From assembly GCA_036023115.1 (NCBI GenBank), contig JAYKKT010000079.1, forward strand, positions 7,487,501 through 7,551,500: DNA of 64,000 nt. Reading direction: 5' to 3'. Source of the DNA: Brasenia schreberi (Eukaryota > Streptophyta > Magnoliopsida > Nymphaeales > Cabombaceae). Position numbers and translations under genes: made by a program. Below, in pieces: positions 34,992 through 47,424 of this stretch (the first letter of the stretch is position 1; the number at the start of each line of letters is the position of its first letter). The notes beneath the pieces were generated by a model that made no database searches, was not told the origin of the DNA, and worked only from the letters and a program-made list of their open reading frames with translations.

Positions 34992-35672
34992 GACTTAATT
35001 GTGTGGAGATACTACCCTTGTGCATGAACTTTGGCTCCCTAAGCGTAGCGGCGGGAGCAACTACTGAGTGTGCTCGTGGCACCCTATGCTGGTGGTTGTA
35101 TGCAGAAGACAGCCGGCCTTAACAGTTGAGGAGGCCGGGGCTATTGTTGCACCCCTATCCATTTGGATGAGGTTTAATTTTTCAAACTTAAATTATGTGT
35201 GTAGATAATTGTGAGGGTGATTGTGGTGATTGGAATTGTTTTAGCATCGTATGTATTTAAGAAGTTTGATAAATGTTCTAGGGAACATATGGGTATCCTC
35301 ATCTCACATTTATTTCATTCAGGTTCCTCAAAACTCTGATTGATGTTTTCAAAAGTTGACTTTGTGAGAAAATCATATATGAAATAGATCAAGGATGTTA
35401 TATGCTTGAAAATATGTAAATGTTAGTATTTAGTCTCTAATTTAACAATATGTAGACATTGAACTTGTAAATTTATTTAGATCTTATTGATATGAGAATT
35501 TTAGAGAAAATGCGATTTATTTTGGAGGTTTCCTACCATATCATGTCTCGGTCTCATGTGCCACTTCAGATGGGTCAAAATAGGGGTTGACCAAGATGGA
35601 TCCCTGGATGCAGCGTGTGACAGACAAGGACGATGAGCGAGCGCTAAAACACTTATATTTTTTGCGGCGGGA

Positions 35673-35726
35673 ACCTAGCAAACCCGATTACCCTTTATGA
35701 ATGGGCACCGCGGGAGTTTGCTAGGT
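35673..35726. repeat. 11-bp perfect inverted repeat
   Basis: 'acctagcaaac' (35673-35683) pairs with 'gtttgctaggt' (35716-35726) around a 32-base loop. Both arms adjoin a 'cgggaa' or 'gcggga' word. It could form a hairpin; its function is unknown. Confidence 0.6.
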
Positions 35727-36906
35727 CTTTTACTATGAAAACACCATGTAAAAGGCTATCGTTGTTCCCATCCAACACTTGCCATAGTTTCATCATACCT
35801 TTCTCATTGTTACGTGATATAGGTTCTGCCCCTTCACCATCAAGTACGGTAATTGCTAAATTCTTTGAACCATACCTAGTATTTAAGGATTCCTAGTTCC
35901 TAGTCACCTACTGACTTACCATCGAGAGAGATCCCTGGAACCCGCTCGCAGGTTTCCTTTGGGTGCAAGACCATTTTCACATCAAGAAGCTCATATCTTA
36001 AGGATCTACATCACATCTCATGACCAGTTTCAAGGCTGACGGTTTTGAAGCGTTCGTGGATGTGAAACAGCATAGTGTGTAGGCATGTAGCAAGAAGCAA
36101 TGCCAATCATGGTAACAATAATCAGCCGCAAACCTTTCGAAGTGAATGTGTATGACTCTGTTAAGGTGCAATTAAACACTGCTTAAATTAGAATTATCTT
36201 CTGAAATTGCCAAGGTATTCGCAGTGACAAGTGTTCAAAACAAAGTGTATTGACAACTGGGGTTGAAGAGTATTGATCTATAAAGGGTACGTGACAAGTG
36301 TTCTCATACATTCTTCAGAAAGAGGCCTTCTCTATAATGAATCTATCCTCAACGTTATATGCCTATGAGCTTCTTGGTTCAAGCACATTGGTGGTAAAGC
36401 TATTCCGCTAAAGTACAATAAATTGAGGGATAACGTAGCGCATCAGTCGGAAGAACAAAAGAGAAGCTTGAATTAAGACACCATCACATCTTTGTTGATC
36501 GTTTTCTTAAGCAATGACTCAGTAATTTCTGTTTCAGATCTTATCAAACAAAAGGTACCTTGTAGCTAAGCATGTTACATGATGATTGGATGCACGACCA
36601 AGTCACTAAAGTGGTTCTTTCTTTAGGCCTCCAGGTTGTGCTAAGCATAGTCGTTTTGATGCGTGTAGCATGCAGGTTTTATTACAGTTCCATAGATCCA
36701 ATTCAATTGGATCACACCAAACCGGATATTTTGGGGCTCTTGACAACTAGTTACATCATTGTCATATGCTTTTCTCTTCTTTTTTTCAAAGTTGAACACA
36801 CAAATTTTGTCACCAAAAAACTCTACCTAGATCACCAGCAACTTTTTCCTTTTTAATAATACTAAAGGAAAAATCTGATCCTATTAAAGTAAATTTTATA
36901 TGTATT

Positions 36907-37454
36907 TATTATCGTCTGAATCGATGGTTCCTTAAGAATGACAAACAAAGCACATTATACGAGACCATAATGTCATAAGATAAGGGGTATGCTAGAGAAC
37001 TCTTACCCTCATTCTCAAGGAGAAAAAAGTTGGATAAGGTATTAAATGATGAAAAGGGTCCTCAAGAATCCGACTATGTATGTCTTTGTTGCCAATAGGG
37101 GTTACGCGAAAAGGTAAAGTATTCAGTGTACTCAAGACGATGAAGAGACTATATTACTGCTACTCCAAAGAAAGGTAAAGGAAGAAAGATATGCAATTGT
37201 AGCATTGATTTTTCTCCTTCATGGTTGATTACACATGCCTATTTATAAACTTTCACATAAACAACATGTACCATACCAAACTTTTCAGACATGATCCTCA
37301 ATAACGGCTCACTTTTATGCCTTCAGACTGAATGGGTTTAACCCCATGATCCATACATGTTTGAGGTCTCAATCTTTCATAAGCCAGGTGTCCCTTCCTT
37401 TTTCAAGACTCTCAATAGTTTGTCACGTACTCTTCTGTATTTTTTACATCAACA
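36907..37454 (-). repeat. 3' LTR of the old Tat-like element
   Basis: It aligns with 46858-47424 through 'cattatac-ag', 'ataag', 'gagaatccgac'-like words, 'aagaaaggtaaagg', 'catgatcctcaataac' and 'gaggtctcaatctttcataa'. A - strand TATA-like 'ttataaata' lies at 37240-37248. The start has lost the canonical TG. Confidence 0.8.
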
Positions 37455-37899
37455 CATGCCCCTACAATCTTTAGGTGAGACATTTTTGTCGAGGGTGAAG
37501 GACGCATACCTTAATAGACCACCAAAAATTGAAATAAGTTTAGCATTAGAAATGATGTACTCGTATCCACTTTTCTCCTCATGTCTTGTTAAAATCGATC
37601 GAGTATGATATTAGCTGATTTTGAGCTAATATAGTGGTAACTCAAGAAGTAGGTCATAAATTGACCGGATAGGTCGTAGGTCAGCCTCGAAGTTAGGAAG
37701 GTAAGACCCACTAGATTTTTCCCTTCCCAATATCAGCTTCGTGCTAAGGAAATTCCTGCCAAGTACCAAATTAGTTTGACCACCCGATGCCACTTCTCAA
37801 TAAAGAGGTTGAGTACTTAGAGTCTGAGCCCATTTTAGAGTCTAAGCCTATTTCAATATCGGCTTGCTAGACCTCTTCATCTTCTAAATCACTATTGTC

Positions 37900-40800
37900 A
37901 CCGTTTGTAATAGGCTCATAGTTATCAAGAGTCAATGCATCTGCTTCTTTTGATTCTCCAATACACAATCGATAATATAAGTACCTTCTATAGTAATTGT
38001 AGACTTGATTATTATAGAGTTATTAGCTAAAGCCTTTCAGGTACAAATTACTATAGAATTACTCAATTCTCAAAGCCAAGATTTCATCCCTCGAAGAGCA
38101 ACTTAAGGTTCTTTATCATTGTCGCCATGAATTATTAACCGAAGCCTCTCAGGTACAATTTGATTTCAACTCCCTACAATATCAAGCATCCACTGCTCAA
38201 GATGCAAAAGTTTCAACTTCAAGAGAGCTCTCTCGAGAATCACAGAAGTTGCATACTTTGCTTTTCAAACATGAATTTTTCAAGAGGGATGCTTAATCCA
38301 ACATTCCGATCATAACGACCTTGAAAAATGTTGGAGAAATTTGAAGGCAACTTTGTAGAGGATGTTGAGCTTGGTTACATAGGTAGGTAGACGATGTCAT
38401 AATGATAATATTGTCATCATTTGTGATCATTAATGGTTGACCAATATTTTCTACACGCATAAATCCATCATTTCATTCTTTTATACTTTTATCATTCACT
38501 TTTTATTTCACCAAGGAATTCATTGAAGTTAGCTAAAATGTCATTTAACTTTGTATGTTATCTTGTGTCGTCACCTTGTAAAACACATTGTTGTTTCAAA
38601 TCTCAAGCCGAATGACTATGTAAGACAATACAACTTGACAATGATGAGACATCACTTCTTTTTGCTAGAAAATGTGATCGAGGGTCCTATCTTTCCTCAC
38701 CCACTTCTGTGAAAATTGTCATCCTTTTCTCTATACCCAACCTCCCCTATGAAAAATGTTGTGAGCCTCTTCCTTAAGCCAATTCCCTTGGCTTACAGGA
38801 ATCTAACTCTATCCAGGATCCTGGTGCCTAGTTACCATGTGTCTCAACTTGTTGACTCTAAATATTATCCTACCGTATCGGCTACATAAGATCTTAGAAT
38901 CATTGATGAGATGATCATCTTGGAAATCCTTCCACTCTATATAAATTAGTTCCGGTAAGATCATTTTTTGAAGGACCTTCATACTTGACCGAGACCCTTG
39001 AAGGAATACATCTAGTAGTTGGACCGAATGAGTGTCCTGCATGACAACGATTGGTGTAGGTGAGAAATTTTTGACCTAATACTAGTGATGGCAATGGGGC
39101 AGGTAGCGGCTCACCTCAATCCCACTCCACACAAAAATTTTCCTTGCATGCCCCATCCCACATAAACGTGCTCTCTTGACTCTCATTCATCATCAACCAC
39201 AAAGAAAAAAAGACATGAAATATCGTCTTGTACAATACATTGATGTGTGTGTGTCTGCATGTTCATACACTTCTCTATTTTTGTTTCAAATACCATACAA
39301 AATGCCCTTTGTGATCCTTATCTATTTCTATTTTACATACCTTACAAAATGCACAACCCTTATTCATAGAACTTAAATAACATTATCATTTATATGTTAT
39401 TACCAACAATATCATCAACAAAGAGACAAAGACAACTAAGATACAACTACCAAATGGGACAAACAATAGACATACCAAAGATTGATATAAAAGGTTCTTG
39501 TTTTGGGATAACACTTAGAAACTATGAATGAAAACATTCAAAATAGAAAAAATTTAAGAGGAAAACTCAAGAGAAGAGATGGAGAAAACCAAATTTTTAA
39601 TCAATCCCTATCTGCAATTGTTTCATCCATGTATTGATGCTATGACAATAGACCACAACTCCTTTATCTATCATTCTCTCTCTTTGTGCTAGTGGGTTGG
39701 GCAACGGGACTTCCCTCTTCAACTTTGCAAGATGACAAGAGAATGAAACTCTAACTAAGGTCCCTAAAACAATAAAAGTAAAACTTACACATATATAGCT
39801 CGGGGCAGGGCCTCTTGGTTTACCGAAAACCCTCCCCCGCCCCGCCCTGCTTCAAGGCAGATTTTCATATATGGAAACCCACCTCATACAAGGTGGGTTC
39901 AAATTATCACCCCTACCTAATAGAATTGTCTCAAGTCACCTTTCCTATTGATCTCAATCTTCTCTTTAGCTTCTTAGGTTTTTGGTCTAGTAACATCAAT
40001 CAACTATTTTGTTCTCTTAGATGTTCATGCCATCATAGGACTCTCTTCTGATGGTGTCAAACCTCATTCTTTAGGTTCATTTCTCTTTTCGCTTCTCCTT
40101 TGTTTCTAAAAATCTTTCATATAAAAGATTCTTATAGGCCAATGTGAGGCATATAGAGAGGTAACTCAAGATAAACATGCTAGTTTTCTCTTGTTATGGC
40201 TACGCAAATTTATCGATTACCCCAATAGTGCAACAATCGTAAAAGAATATCACGTCATTGTTGAAGCTTTATTTTTTTACCATCCTTTCAATTTTTTTCA
40301 TTTCCTTGAGTACTCTTTTTCGAGATATACACACTATCCTTTTCCAACTTTCTAACAGAAAAACACCTAACCTTGCTTTTGGTACTTAGTGTTTTCCCTG
40401 ATGTTGGATGTACCTATACTTTTCCAATTGACATCCTCTTTCTCTCTTAGGTCACTGACGTCCTGACCTTAAATGGGAGGACTTCTATCTAGGCAGAGTT
40501 TTATTAAAACTCTGATCTCAAACTAAGGTATTATCAATCCACCTCAATAAATTACTCCATCTAGAGTTTGGCAATAATTTTGATTTTAATCTATTGAGTC
40601 ATGGGAAATATGTGACCCAATAGATGTTGGAAAGTCTATACAACCCTGCTCAAACCTCTTCCACAATGCTTAGCCCATTAATTCAAGCTTGTCTAGATAA
40701 TTGTCAACCCCATTTATCCGATTGAGGTACTAGTAGGTAGTGTAGCAATATCAAATTTGACAATCATTGTGGCAACCAAAGCCAACCTCCAACTGGTCAA

Positions 40801-42400
40801 GAGATTCTCTTTCAATGGCTTCACAACTAACCTAGGAGCCACCATCGAATATGAGGAGTGGTGGTCTTCAGTCATTTGTGTAATTTTTTATAGGAAACTA
40901 GAGGAACTTTTTCCACCAGTTCCCTAGCTCAATGCCTACTGAGCCAAGCATCGAATGTACTCAGGCCAACCGAAACATATTGTCTTAAAGATACCCATGC
41001 CCCAACACTCCTACCTCTACTCTAATAGAGGAATTTGTTTATGAGTTGCCTATGTATAACTGTGACGAAGGTCCCCCATTGGTCCATCAACGTCTTAAAG
41101 GAGTAAGCTTTCTTATTGGTGAAATTTTTCCTTCACTTCTCTATCTTTGTTACACATGTCATTGTCATTTATAGGTAATTGTTGCCAAAGCTCCTCCCCA
41201 CCCTACGAGTTTAGATAAATGTCCCCTTATAGTAACCTCTAGTTTTGCCAGAGCCATCGCAACTAGTTAGGAAGAACCCCAAGCCTCTTGCTTGACTAAT
41301 TGAATTACTATACCTTGTTAAGAGGCAATCAACATCTTTGTGGATCCGACAACAACTATCGACATGCCTCACTAGGGAGAAACCTCATTTTCTACTCCAT
41401 CTCCAATAACCAAGTCAAATCTTGAAAAGGAACTCAAGTTGAATCCACTGGAACCCCAATTTTGGTTATAAGTAGCTGAATAATGGCAGTTGTAGCCCCG
41501 ACCTTGGAAGTCCTCATTGAGGTGACTCCTAATGAGGGACCTGAGAAATAGGCTCAAACCAAAGTTCTAGCTACTTTGAGAATCGAGGGAGATCTAGTAC
41601 TTATTTCCACCATCACCTCACAACTTCATTTAGACACTTCATCAATAGCCATTGCTTGTAGACCAAAATTTACTCTCTTGGAGGGTGTCACTCACGCTCC
41701 TCAAAAAAGAAGTTTCAATCAATACAAATGCACCAAACTATGATGTTATACTCATAGAAGAAATAGTGCCTCTACCACATTTGGGAATCAATATTGATGT
41801 AGAGTTTATTCAGAGTGTATTCAGTAAGGACTTCGAGGAAGAGATCAGACTTCATGGTAATCTGTCTTCTACCCTTTAAAGGCTAGCTACCAATATAGAT
41901 GTACTTCTCTTGGCTCAACAAGTTTGCTTTGATCTTCAAAAAATCAATACCTACCAATTGTCAAGAATCTGAATGAACCATTGATGCATGTCAAATCTTC
42001 ATTGTAGGTTGGACTATTGCACAATAACGCGCTCAATCAAGAGTATCTCTTGGTTACTTTTGGCCTCAAGCTTTAAACAAGTGAGATAGCATAGACCTAC
42101 ATCGAGAAGCTCACTAAAGTATTGATCTTCTAGATATGACTTTCTCTCTCTCAAGAGAAGTTGCTTCTCTTAGATCACAACTTGCAACTCGAGATTATGA
42201 AGAGGAGTGGTGAAAACTATGGGATTTGGAGGAGGCTACATAGAGTCCCTCTCAAGGAGCCAATTATAAGATGATCCACTAGGAGTCAAGAATCTCAGGG
42301 CTTTAGAATGAAAATATGAAGAGTGTCAGATGCCTATAGTCAAAGGCGAATTGGCTTGGTTATAAACCGCCTTTGCCCTTAGTAAGGCATTTACCTCAAG
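37900..42400 (+). pseudogene. antisense ORF remains of the old Tat-like element
   Basis: Within this - strand element, between its pol end and 3' LTR, the + strand shows worn coding stretches. 38060-38295 is uninterrupted and coiled-coil-like ('ISSLEEQLKVL', 'SRELSRESQKLHTLLFKHE'). Near 40780-40960 'FNGFTTNLGATIEYEEWWSS' recalls plant mobile domain proteins. 41652-41879 is open for 75 codons. Near 42135-42230 'LSREVASLRSQLATRDYEEE' is again coiled-coil-like. Extra antisense ORFs in this place are known for some Tat-lineage elements. The order is broken by the hAT insertion (39083-39915) and stops. Identification of the domain is tentative. Confidence 0.4.
39083..39915. mobile_element. 833-bp non-autonomous hAT element with 8-bp target duplication
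   Basis: The left end reads 'TAGTGATGGCAATGGGG'. The right end read inward is 'TAGGGGTGATAATTTGAA', and both fit the plant hAT terminal pattern TAGGGGTGGCAAT. Flanks are 'cctaatac' (39075-39082) and 'cctaatag' (39916-39923), an 8-bp duplication with one change, the size made by hAT transposases. Near the right end are 'cccgccccgccc' words, a feature seen in such elements. There is no transposase, so it would move only with help from elsewhere. Confidence 0.75.
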
Positions 42401-42489
42401 ATAAATAATTGGCTCTCTCTTCTTTCATTCTTTGTTATTCGTTTAACGACTATATACTCATATTCACTAAATTCTTAAAATAAATTATT

Positions 42490-42910
42490 CTTCTCAAATT
42501 GAAGGATAATACTTCTTCAAGTACCTACCATTTATACTCCTTGCATGTTCTTCTCCTTCAATCTCCACCAATATGCCCCTCTTAGTAGGACCTTAGACAC
42601 TACATGTGGCTCATCTAAATTAAGAGACCACTTTCCAAACTATGGGTCTTTTTGGGATACTCGTAGGATGGCCTTTCAAACTAAATCCCCTTCTCAAAAC
42701 TGTTTTACATGAATATGTTTGTTGTATGGTCAAGCAACTTTCTGTTTATTAGAAAATAAATTATCTAATGTCATTAAACAATCTTTGTCTACTAATTCGA
42801 CTTCCATCATCCATGACTGCAAATATTCATCAGGTTGTAAATTATTCAGTTTGACTACCAATAAATTATTCAAGTATAGCTTAATGCTATATGTCGAGTC
42901 TTAACATTCA
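42490..42910 (-). pseudogene. pol C-terminal remnant of the old Tat-like element
   Basis: Read on the - strand with frame changes, the stretch gives an integrase-tail pattern: a 'YNKHIHVKQF' segment, 'GDLV', 'KAILRVSQKDP', 'FGKWSLNLDEPHVVSKVLL' and a degraded 'KYYP'-type end near 42530. In Tat elements this segment closes pol. Its neighbour on the right is unrelated sequence rather than the integrase core. Confidence 0.55.
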
Positions 42911-43049
42911 GACATTGCGAAGGTTGGTTCAAGTTTTTCACTAACAAATCTCTTCAATCATTAGATTCTTCTGTTCTCTAAATCGAGGTTATCACTATTT
43001 GGATAATACAACCTTGTAACCTGAAGTAGTTTTGGCTGAATTGTTTTCA

Positions 43050-43930
43050 CTCAATTTTCATCTATGGAAATATACATCTTGCATTGAGAAAGGTTTCTAC
43101 CTGTAATACCTAGGTCGGGTCTACCCATATGAGCTGGATCTGACCCAATCCTCAAGGAAGGGATTGTCGCCCCCTCCCTCCCCGTGTGCCACAGAGCACC
43201 CCAGGTAGGTGCTCTATGTGTTTTGCAATAGCAAACTAGCTGCAAAGAGAGGGGGGGAGTCATCATGGAAACAAGGTTGGAGGGAGCGGATTCAACTGAA
43301 AAACTTGAATGGAGATGGTGCTTAAACCAGATTTCTTAAGGTAAACCCTCTGCTTTTGTTTTCATTTTTTTGGGCGAAAACCATCAAAGTTCAATCAATC
43401 CTTGATCAAGGAAGAAAGAGGGAAGGTGAATGAATGGTTTGTGTGATTTCAAGCATTGTCAATCTAGGAAATGAATGGATGAAGTTAATAGACTAGTTTT
43501 TCTTAGAAACCCACTTTTTCTATCCTTCTTTGAAAAACTGACCAAACCACCAGCATTAGCAGCGATTTTAGGATGGAAATAATCGACCATGGGGAGCAAA
43601 CCATGGCTAGACCTTGTTTGGACAACAATGCCAGCAGAAATGGCAATTTTTGGGCCTAGGACGATGATGAAAGGGGGCAGCAAGTTGGGTAGTGTTGTGT
43701 CCAACCTGCCCATGTTGTGCCAAATCAGTTCGGACAAGATGGTATCTCAGAGATTGTGACCTACAATTGACACAATTTTGGCTCTATTTTATATTAAATG
43801 GAAGATTGGATCCAGTTAAGATAACAAATCTGGATCCCTCAATTGGATCTAACAGATTCCAAACTTGTTTAGATTGAGTATTGGGGTTGTCTAGTGCCCG
43901 TTTACAATGTAATTTGAAACGACAGTTTCA
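43050..43930. other. GC-richer block interrupting the old Tat-like element
   Basis: This block differs in base composition from both sides (for example 'gtcgccccctccctccccg' near 43168) and separates the pol end from the gag side. It may be a further insertion. The words 'ggatctgacccaatcc' near 43126 and 'ttggatccagttaag' near 43806 could be weak inverted ends, but I could not establish borders or a duplication. No coding region is recognised. Confidence 0.35.
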
Positions 43931-45820
43931 AAGTTAATCGAAACATAATTCAATAAAGTTATTTTAGATAAGAAAAGTTTGGATAAGGATCTTTATTTAG
44001 GATTCGATTGGGATATTTTACTTGTATAGGAGATATTTAGACTCTCATTTTATTATCAAATAGTTTATATTTTAACCATGATTATGACAACCAACCAATC
44101 ATTCCTCCATTCATCGAGAATTGCTTCGACCCACTTGTCTAGGTCCTCGAGTAGAAAATATAAACACACTTCAGATTTAGCATCATCGGTATCCACTTTT
44201 TGCTTGGCTACCCGTGTAGAATCCCCTATTGAAGAGCCATATGGTTTTGGATCTTGAATATTTGTTTGAGGTATGTTTGGCTCCGAGCATCGAAGACTCT
44301 GTCTTCATCTATGGAGCAATCATACCCTACTTTGATTCCTCGTTTGAGTTCGGAATGACTCGAGGATGATCATTTAAGTTATGTTTCTCATGACCATTAA
44401 AGAGTCGATCACGTTCCAACCTCTTCTTATACTAAGTTCTCCTTCATTGAGTATGTCACTTCTAGGTACAATAATCGGAGGGGAATTGGGTACTCAATAA
44501 AAAATTCTCTAGCCATTGCTCAATCCTCAAGGGATTGGTTAAAGGCTTTGATCATCCGGCCTCGTATAAGAAAGAAAATTTTGTCCCACGAAATATCCAA
44601 TGAAGTCAGACCATTATGCACACAGACCTCAATGGTTCTAGATGGATGTCAATGATGCTAACAAAACATCTATCTTGGCTTAGTTCCCTCTTCTCAAGGT
44701 ACTCAAGGGTCACAAACAACATACCTCCATTCTTGTTGACTCAGGACAACTTCTTGAGGATGGAATTTGCCATATGGGCTTAGATGAAACCCCAAATTCT
44801 ATCGTGGCTCCAATTGGAAAAACTAAGGGCGATTACAAGTATGTCCTAGAGATTGGTATGTGAGGCATCTCAACAAACAAACTGATCTTGGAAGATCCTA
44901 TTCATTCTTTCCTTTGATTTTCACATAATGTCGCACATACTTGTCTTGTTCAATTAGGAGACATGCATCATGATGATATTGTTCCCCCGCTCGAAATGAT
45001 TTTTCATTTTCTACATTCCTTTGTAACAGTGCAAAGTGACAGAATAGGACCGTCTTCTGCTACAATTAATATAGGAGGGAATAAATTTATTTCAATCCCA
45101 AATTTCTTATATGTAAACTTAAGACATTCATCCTTAATAGCTTATTACATAACTGAGTAAAGCTTAAAATAATGATTTATGCCGTGAGAAGCCATGTTAT
45201 GTCACTTATAGTATCATGACATCTTTTTGAGCTCTTAAAGAGATATCATTGAATACTCTTCAAGCAAACAAATTTGTTTATCCTTTAAAAGTAAATCAAA
45301 GGTCTGATCGACTTTCGAGATATCAAAAAATTATGATTCTTACTCATTGGCTTTTTCCTCCTTTCTCTTTGGGGGTTGAAGTGCATTATAGACATGAGGA
45401 GGCCTTTGTGTTACTCAACAGCCATGACTTCGGTCATGTCGGACTTATTATAGGTATCTTACATCATATCTTTCTGGTAGGAAATAAAAGTTTGTCGTTG
45501 ATTATGCAGCAAAATTTCTCCTTTGTTACCTTATACATCAGGGGAATTGAGAATGTACTCTACCTCTATTAGTCAGTTAGCCAATTGAACCCAGGTTGGG
45601 TAAAATGCCTTGGTAAACCCCTTTTAATCTCAATATGCAACCAATTTCATGTCAATGCCACATATTGAGCCTTAGTAAAGTGCATTTGGCAATGTACGAC
45701 CAATACATGGAATTTCATAAAAAATACCTCTCAAGTTTCTTTGACTTTCTGGCAAAAGTTCATCCAGCTTGTTGGTATTGGTTGAGGACAAATCTTGTTG
45801 TAGTATTTGAGAAATGCCTT
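43931..45820 (-). pseudogene. gag-protease region of the old Tat-like element, heavily decayed
   Basis: The - strand after gag reads as stop-ridden polypeptide with fragments such as 'PPKRKEEKANE' near 45350 and 'DLDKWVEAILDEWRND' near 44130. Position and orientation suggest the rest of gag and protease. I cannot identify catalytic motifs. Confidence 0.35.
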
Positions 45821-46111
45821 TTATGTATTATTCCATATTTGGATCAATGTAGGTTTTAACGAAGTATACCAAGCATAAGCTTGACCCATGAGGGAATACA
45901 CAAAAAGCTTTAGTTTATGAAACTTATTATCGCCCAATTTCCTACACTTAAGATTAAATCGAGCCAAATGTTCAACTGGATATTTATGGTCTTCCCAAAA
46001 AAGTAGTAAATATATCTTTGAAGCCCCTTGGGATTTATGTAAGCCTATCGACTCAATAAGAGTAAGGCTTACGATCAACTTTAGTATCACATGTTTAGAA
46101 CTCAATTCCAA
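45821..46111 (-). pseudogene. gag core remnant of the old Tat-like element
   Basis: A - strand stretch of 96 codons contains 'DHKYPVEHLARFNLKCRKLG' followed by 'KLKLFVYSLMGQAYAWYTSL'. This is the usual gag order of gypsy elements: a 'DP..H...F' helix, then 'FP.SL.G.A..WY..L'. It lies about 750 bases inside the 5' LTR, as expected. Confidence 0.75.
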
Positions 46112-46857
46112 ACCAACTTAATAACCCCATCGGAGCATCTTCTAACTCTCAGGGTTGATTCATCATTTCATTACCATGCAAAGTGATAGTGTCTTGGCAA
46201 GAGCAAAAGGAAGACTATACTTTGGGTTGATATGCCAAATATTGTGGGGGAACTTATAGGCTAAAATCTGCTTGTTCACCCTCAACAAATTAGGTGGTGT
46301 TGAGATAACATAAGGTTGGGTAGTAGTAGTCATTTGAAAAGCGAGATTGGAACCAAAAACTTAGGTGATTGTCGAGTAATATTGACTCGTCTATATTGCG
46401 AATGAGGTCATTGAGTTATGAATGGTACTCGAATGTTAGGGCTCCCTATATAAGTGTCGAACATCAGTGCTTGTTAGAATGTTGTTCGGGTGGCTACTTC
46501 TATCACTTGCCTTCGTTTGTTAGCAAGAAAATCCTAGTTTTGAATAGTATCCAATTGATCATGATGGGCATGGTTTCCATCATCTAGTAGAACAACACTA
46601 TCTAGAGATCCCTAAACTGTTCTTGTAACCAATCATCAATTGATAGTCAAAGAAGTTCGAGGACAATATCTTCATTTATTTGAACATGAGGCATAGCTGA
46701 CACGTTATCGCTATGCTAGGTGGTGGATGTCCCACAATAGCTAGGAAGGTATGACCTAGTGATGGTGACAAATGATGTTTGGTATATGCATTGGAAGATT
46801 CCATTGAGTACACTTGACTGAATCGAGTACACAAACTAACCAGGTGTGCAAAAAATA

Positions 46858-47424
46858 TGTTAACGTCTAAAACAATGTTTCCACATGAAGGACAAAATAC
46901 ATTATACAAGACTAGAATATCAGAAGATAAGAGGGCGTTTGAGAGAACTTTGATACTCATTCTTAAGGGGAGAAACAGTTTATAAAGTATCAGGTAATGA
47001 AAAGGACTCTCGAGAATCCGACCGTACATATCTTGGTTGCCATAAGGGTTAACGTAAAAAGGGAGAGCACTTGATATGCTCAAGATGATGAAGGGACTAC
47101 TTTACTAGTACTACTAAGAAAGGTAAAGGGAGAAAGAACAAATTGATTTTCCTCCTTCATCGTTGATTATATTTATAGACTTTTACATAAATGACATATC
47201 ATGCTAAATTTTTGGGGCATGATCCTCAATAACTCCATACTTCTACGTTCATGTCACTTTTTTTACCACCATACTGATTGGGGTATGTCCCATAAGATTA
47301 GCTCTACGTTACAGGTCTATTTCACACGATGGAGGTCTCAATCTTTCATAAATCACGTGTCCCTTTATTTTTTAAGACTCTCAACCATCTGCCACATATT
47401 ATTGAGCATTTTCTAGCGTCAACA
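46858..47424 (-). repeat. 5' LTR of the old Tat-like element
   Basis: It starts 'tgttaacgtc' and ends 'gcgtcaaca', with inverted tips. It matches 36907-37454 over its length with many substitutions. Confidence 0.8.

Larger units (their letters stand above)
34303..36906. other. unassigned sequence between an LTR and an old gypsy element
   Basis: I recognise no gene. The stretch contains a 181-codon ORF (34446-34991) of unknown nature, a GC-richer patch near 35560-35720 with an 11-bp inverted repeat, and short + strand stretches around 35900-36200 interrupted by stops. It may be degraded element DNA. Confidence 0.45.
36907..47424 (-). mobile_element. 10.5-kb old Ty3/gypsy element, Tat-like, internally deleted
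   Basis: Direct repeats at 36907-37454 and 46858-47424 align end to end and have LTR-type ends: 'tgttaacg' at the start and 'gtcaaca' at the end of the right copy. The flanking bases 'gtatt' (36902-36906) and 'gtatc' (47425-47429) fit a worn 5-bp duplication. A polypurine tract 'gtaggggcatg' read on the - strand next to the left LTR, a - strand gag at 45.8-46.1 kb and a - strand pol end at 42.5-42.9 kb set the orientation. Reverse transcriptase, RNase H and the integrase core are not recognisable between them, so most of pol is deleted or replaced. A hAT-type element lies inside (39083-39915). The LTR copies are much more diverged than those of the 12.2-kb element. Confidence 0.75.
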
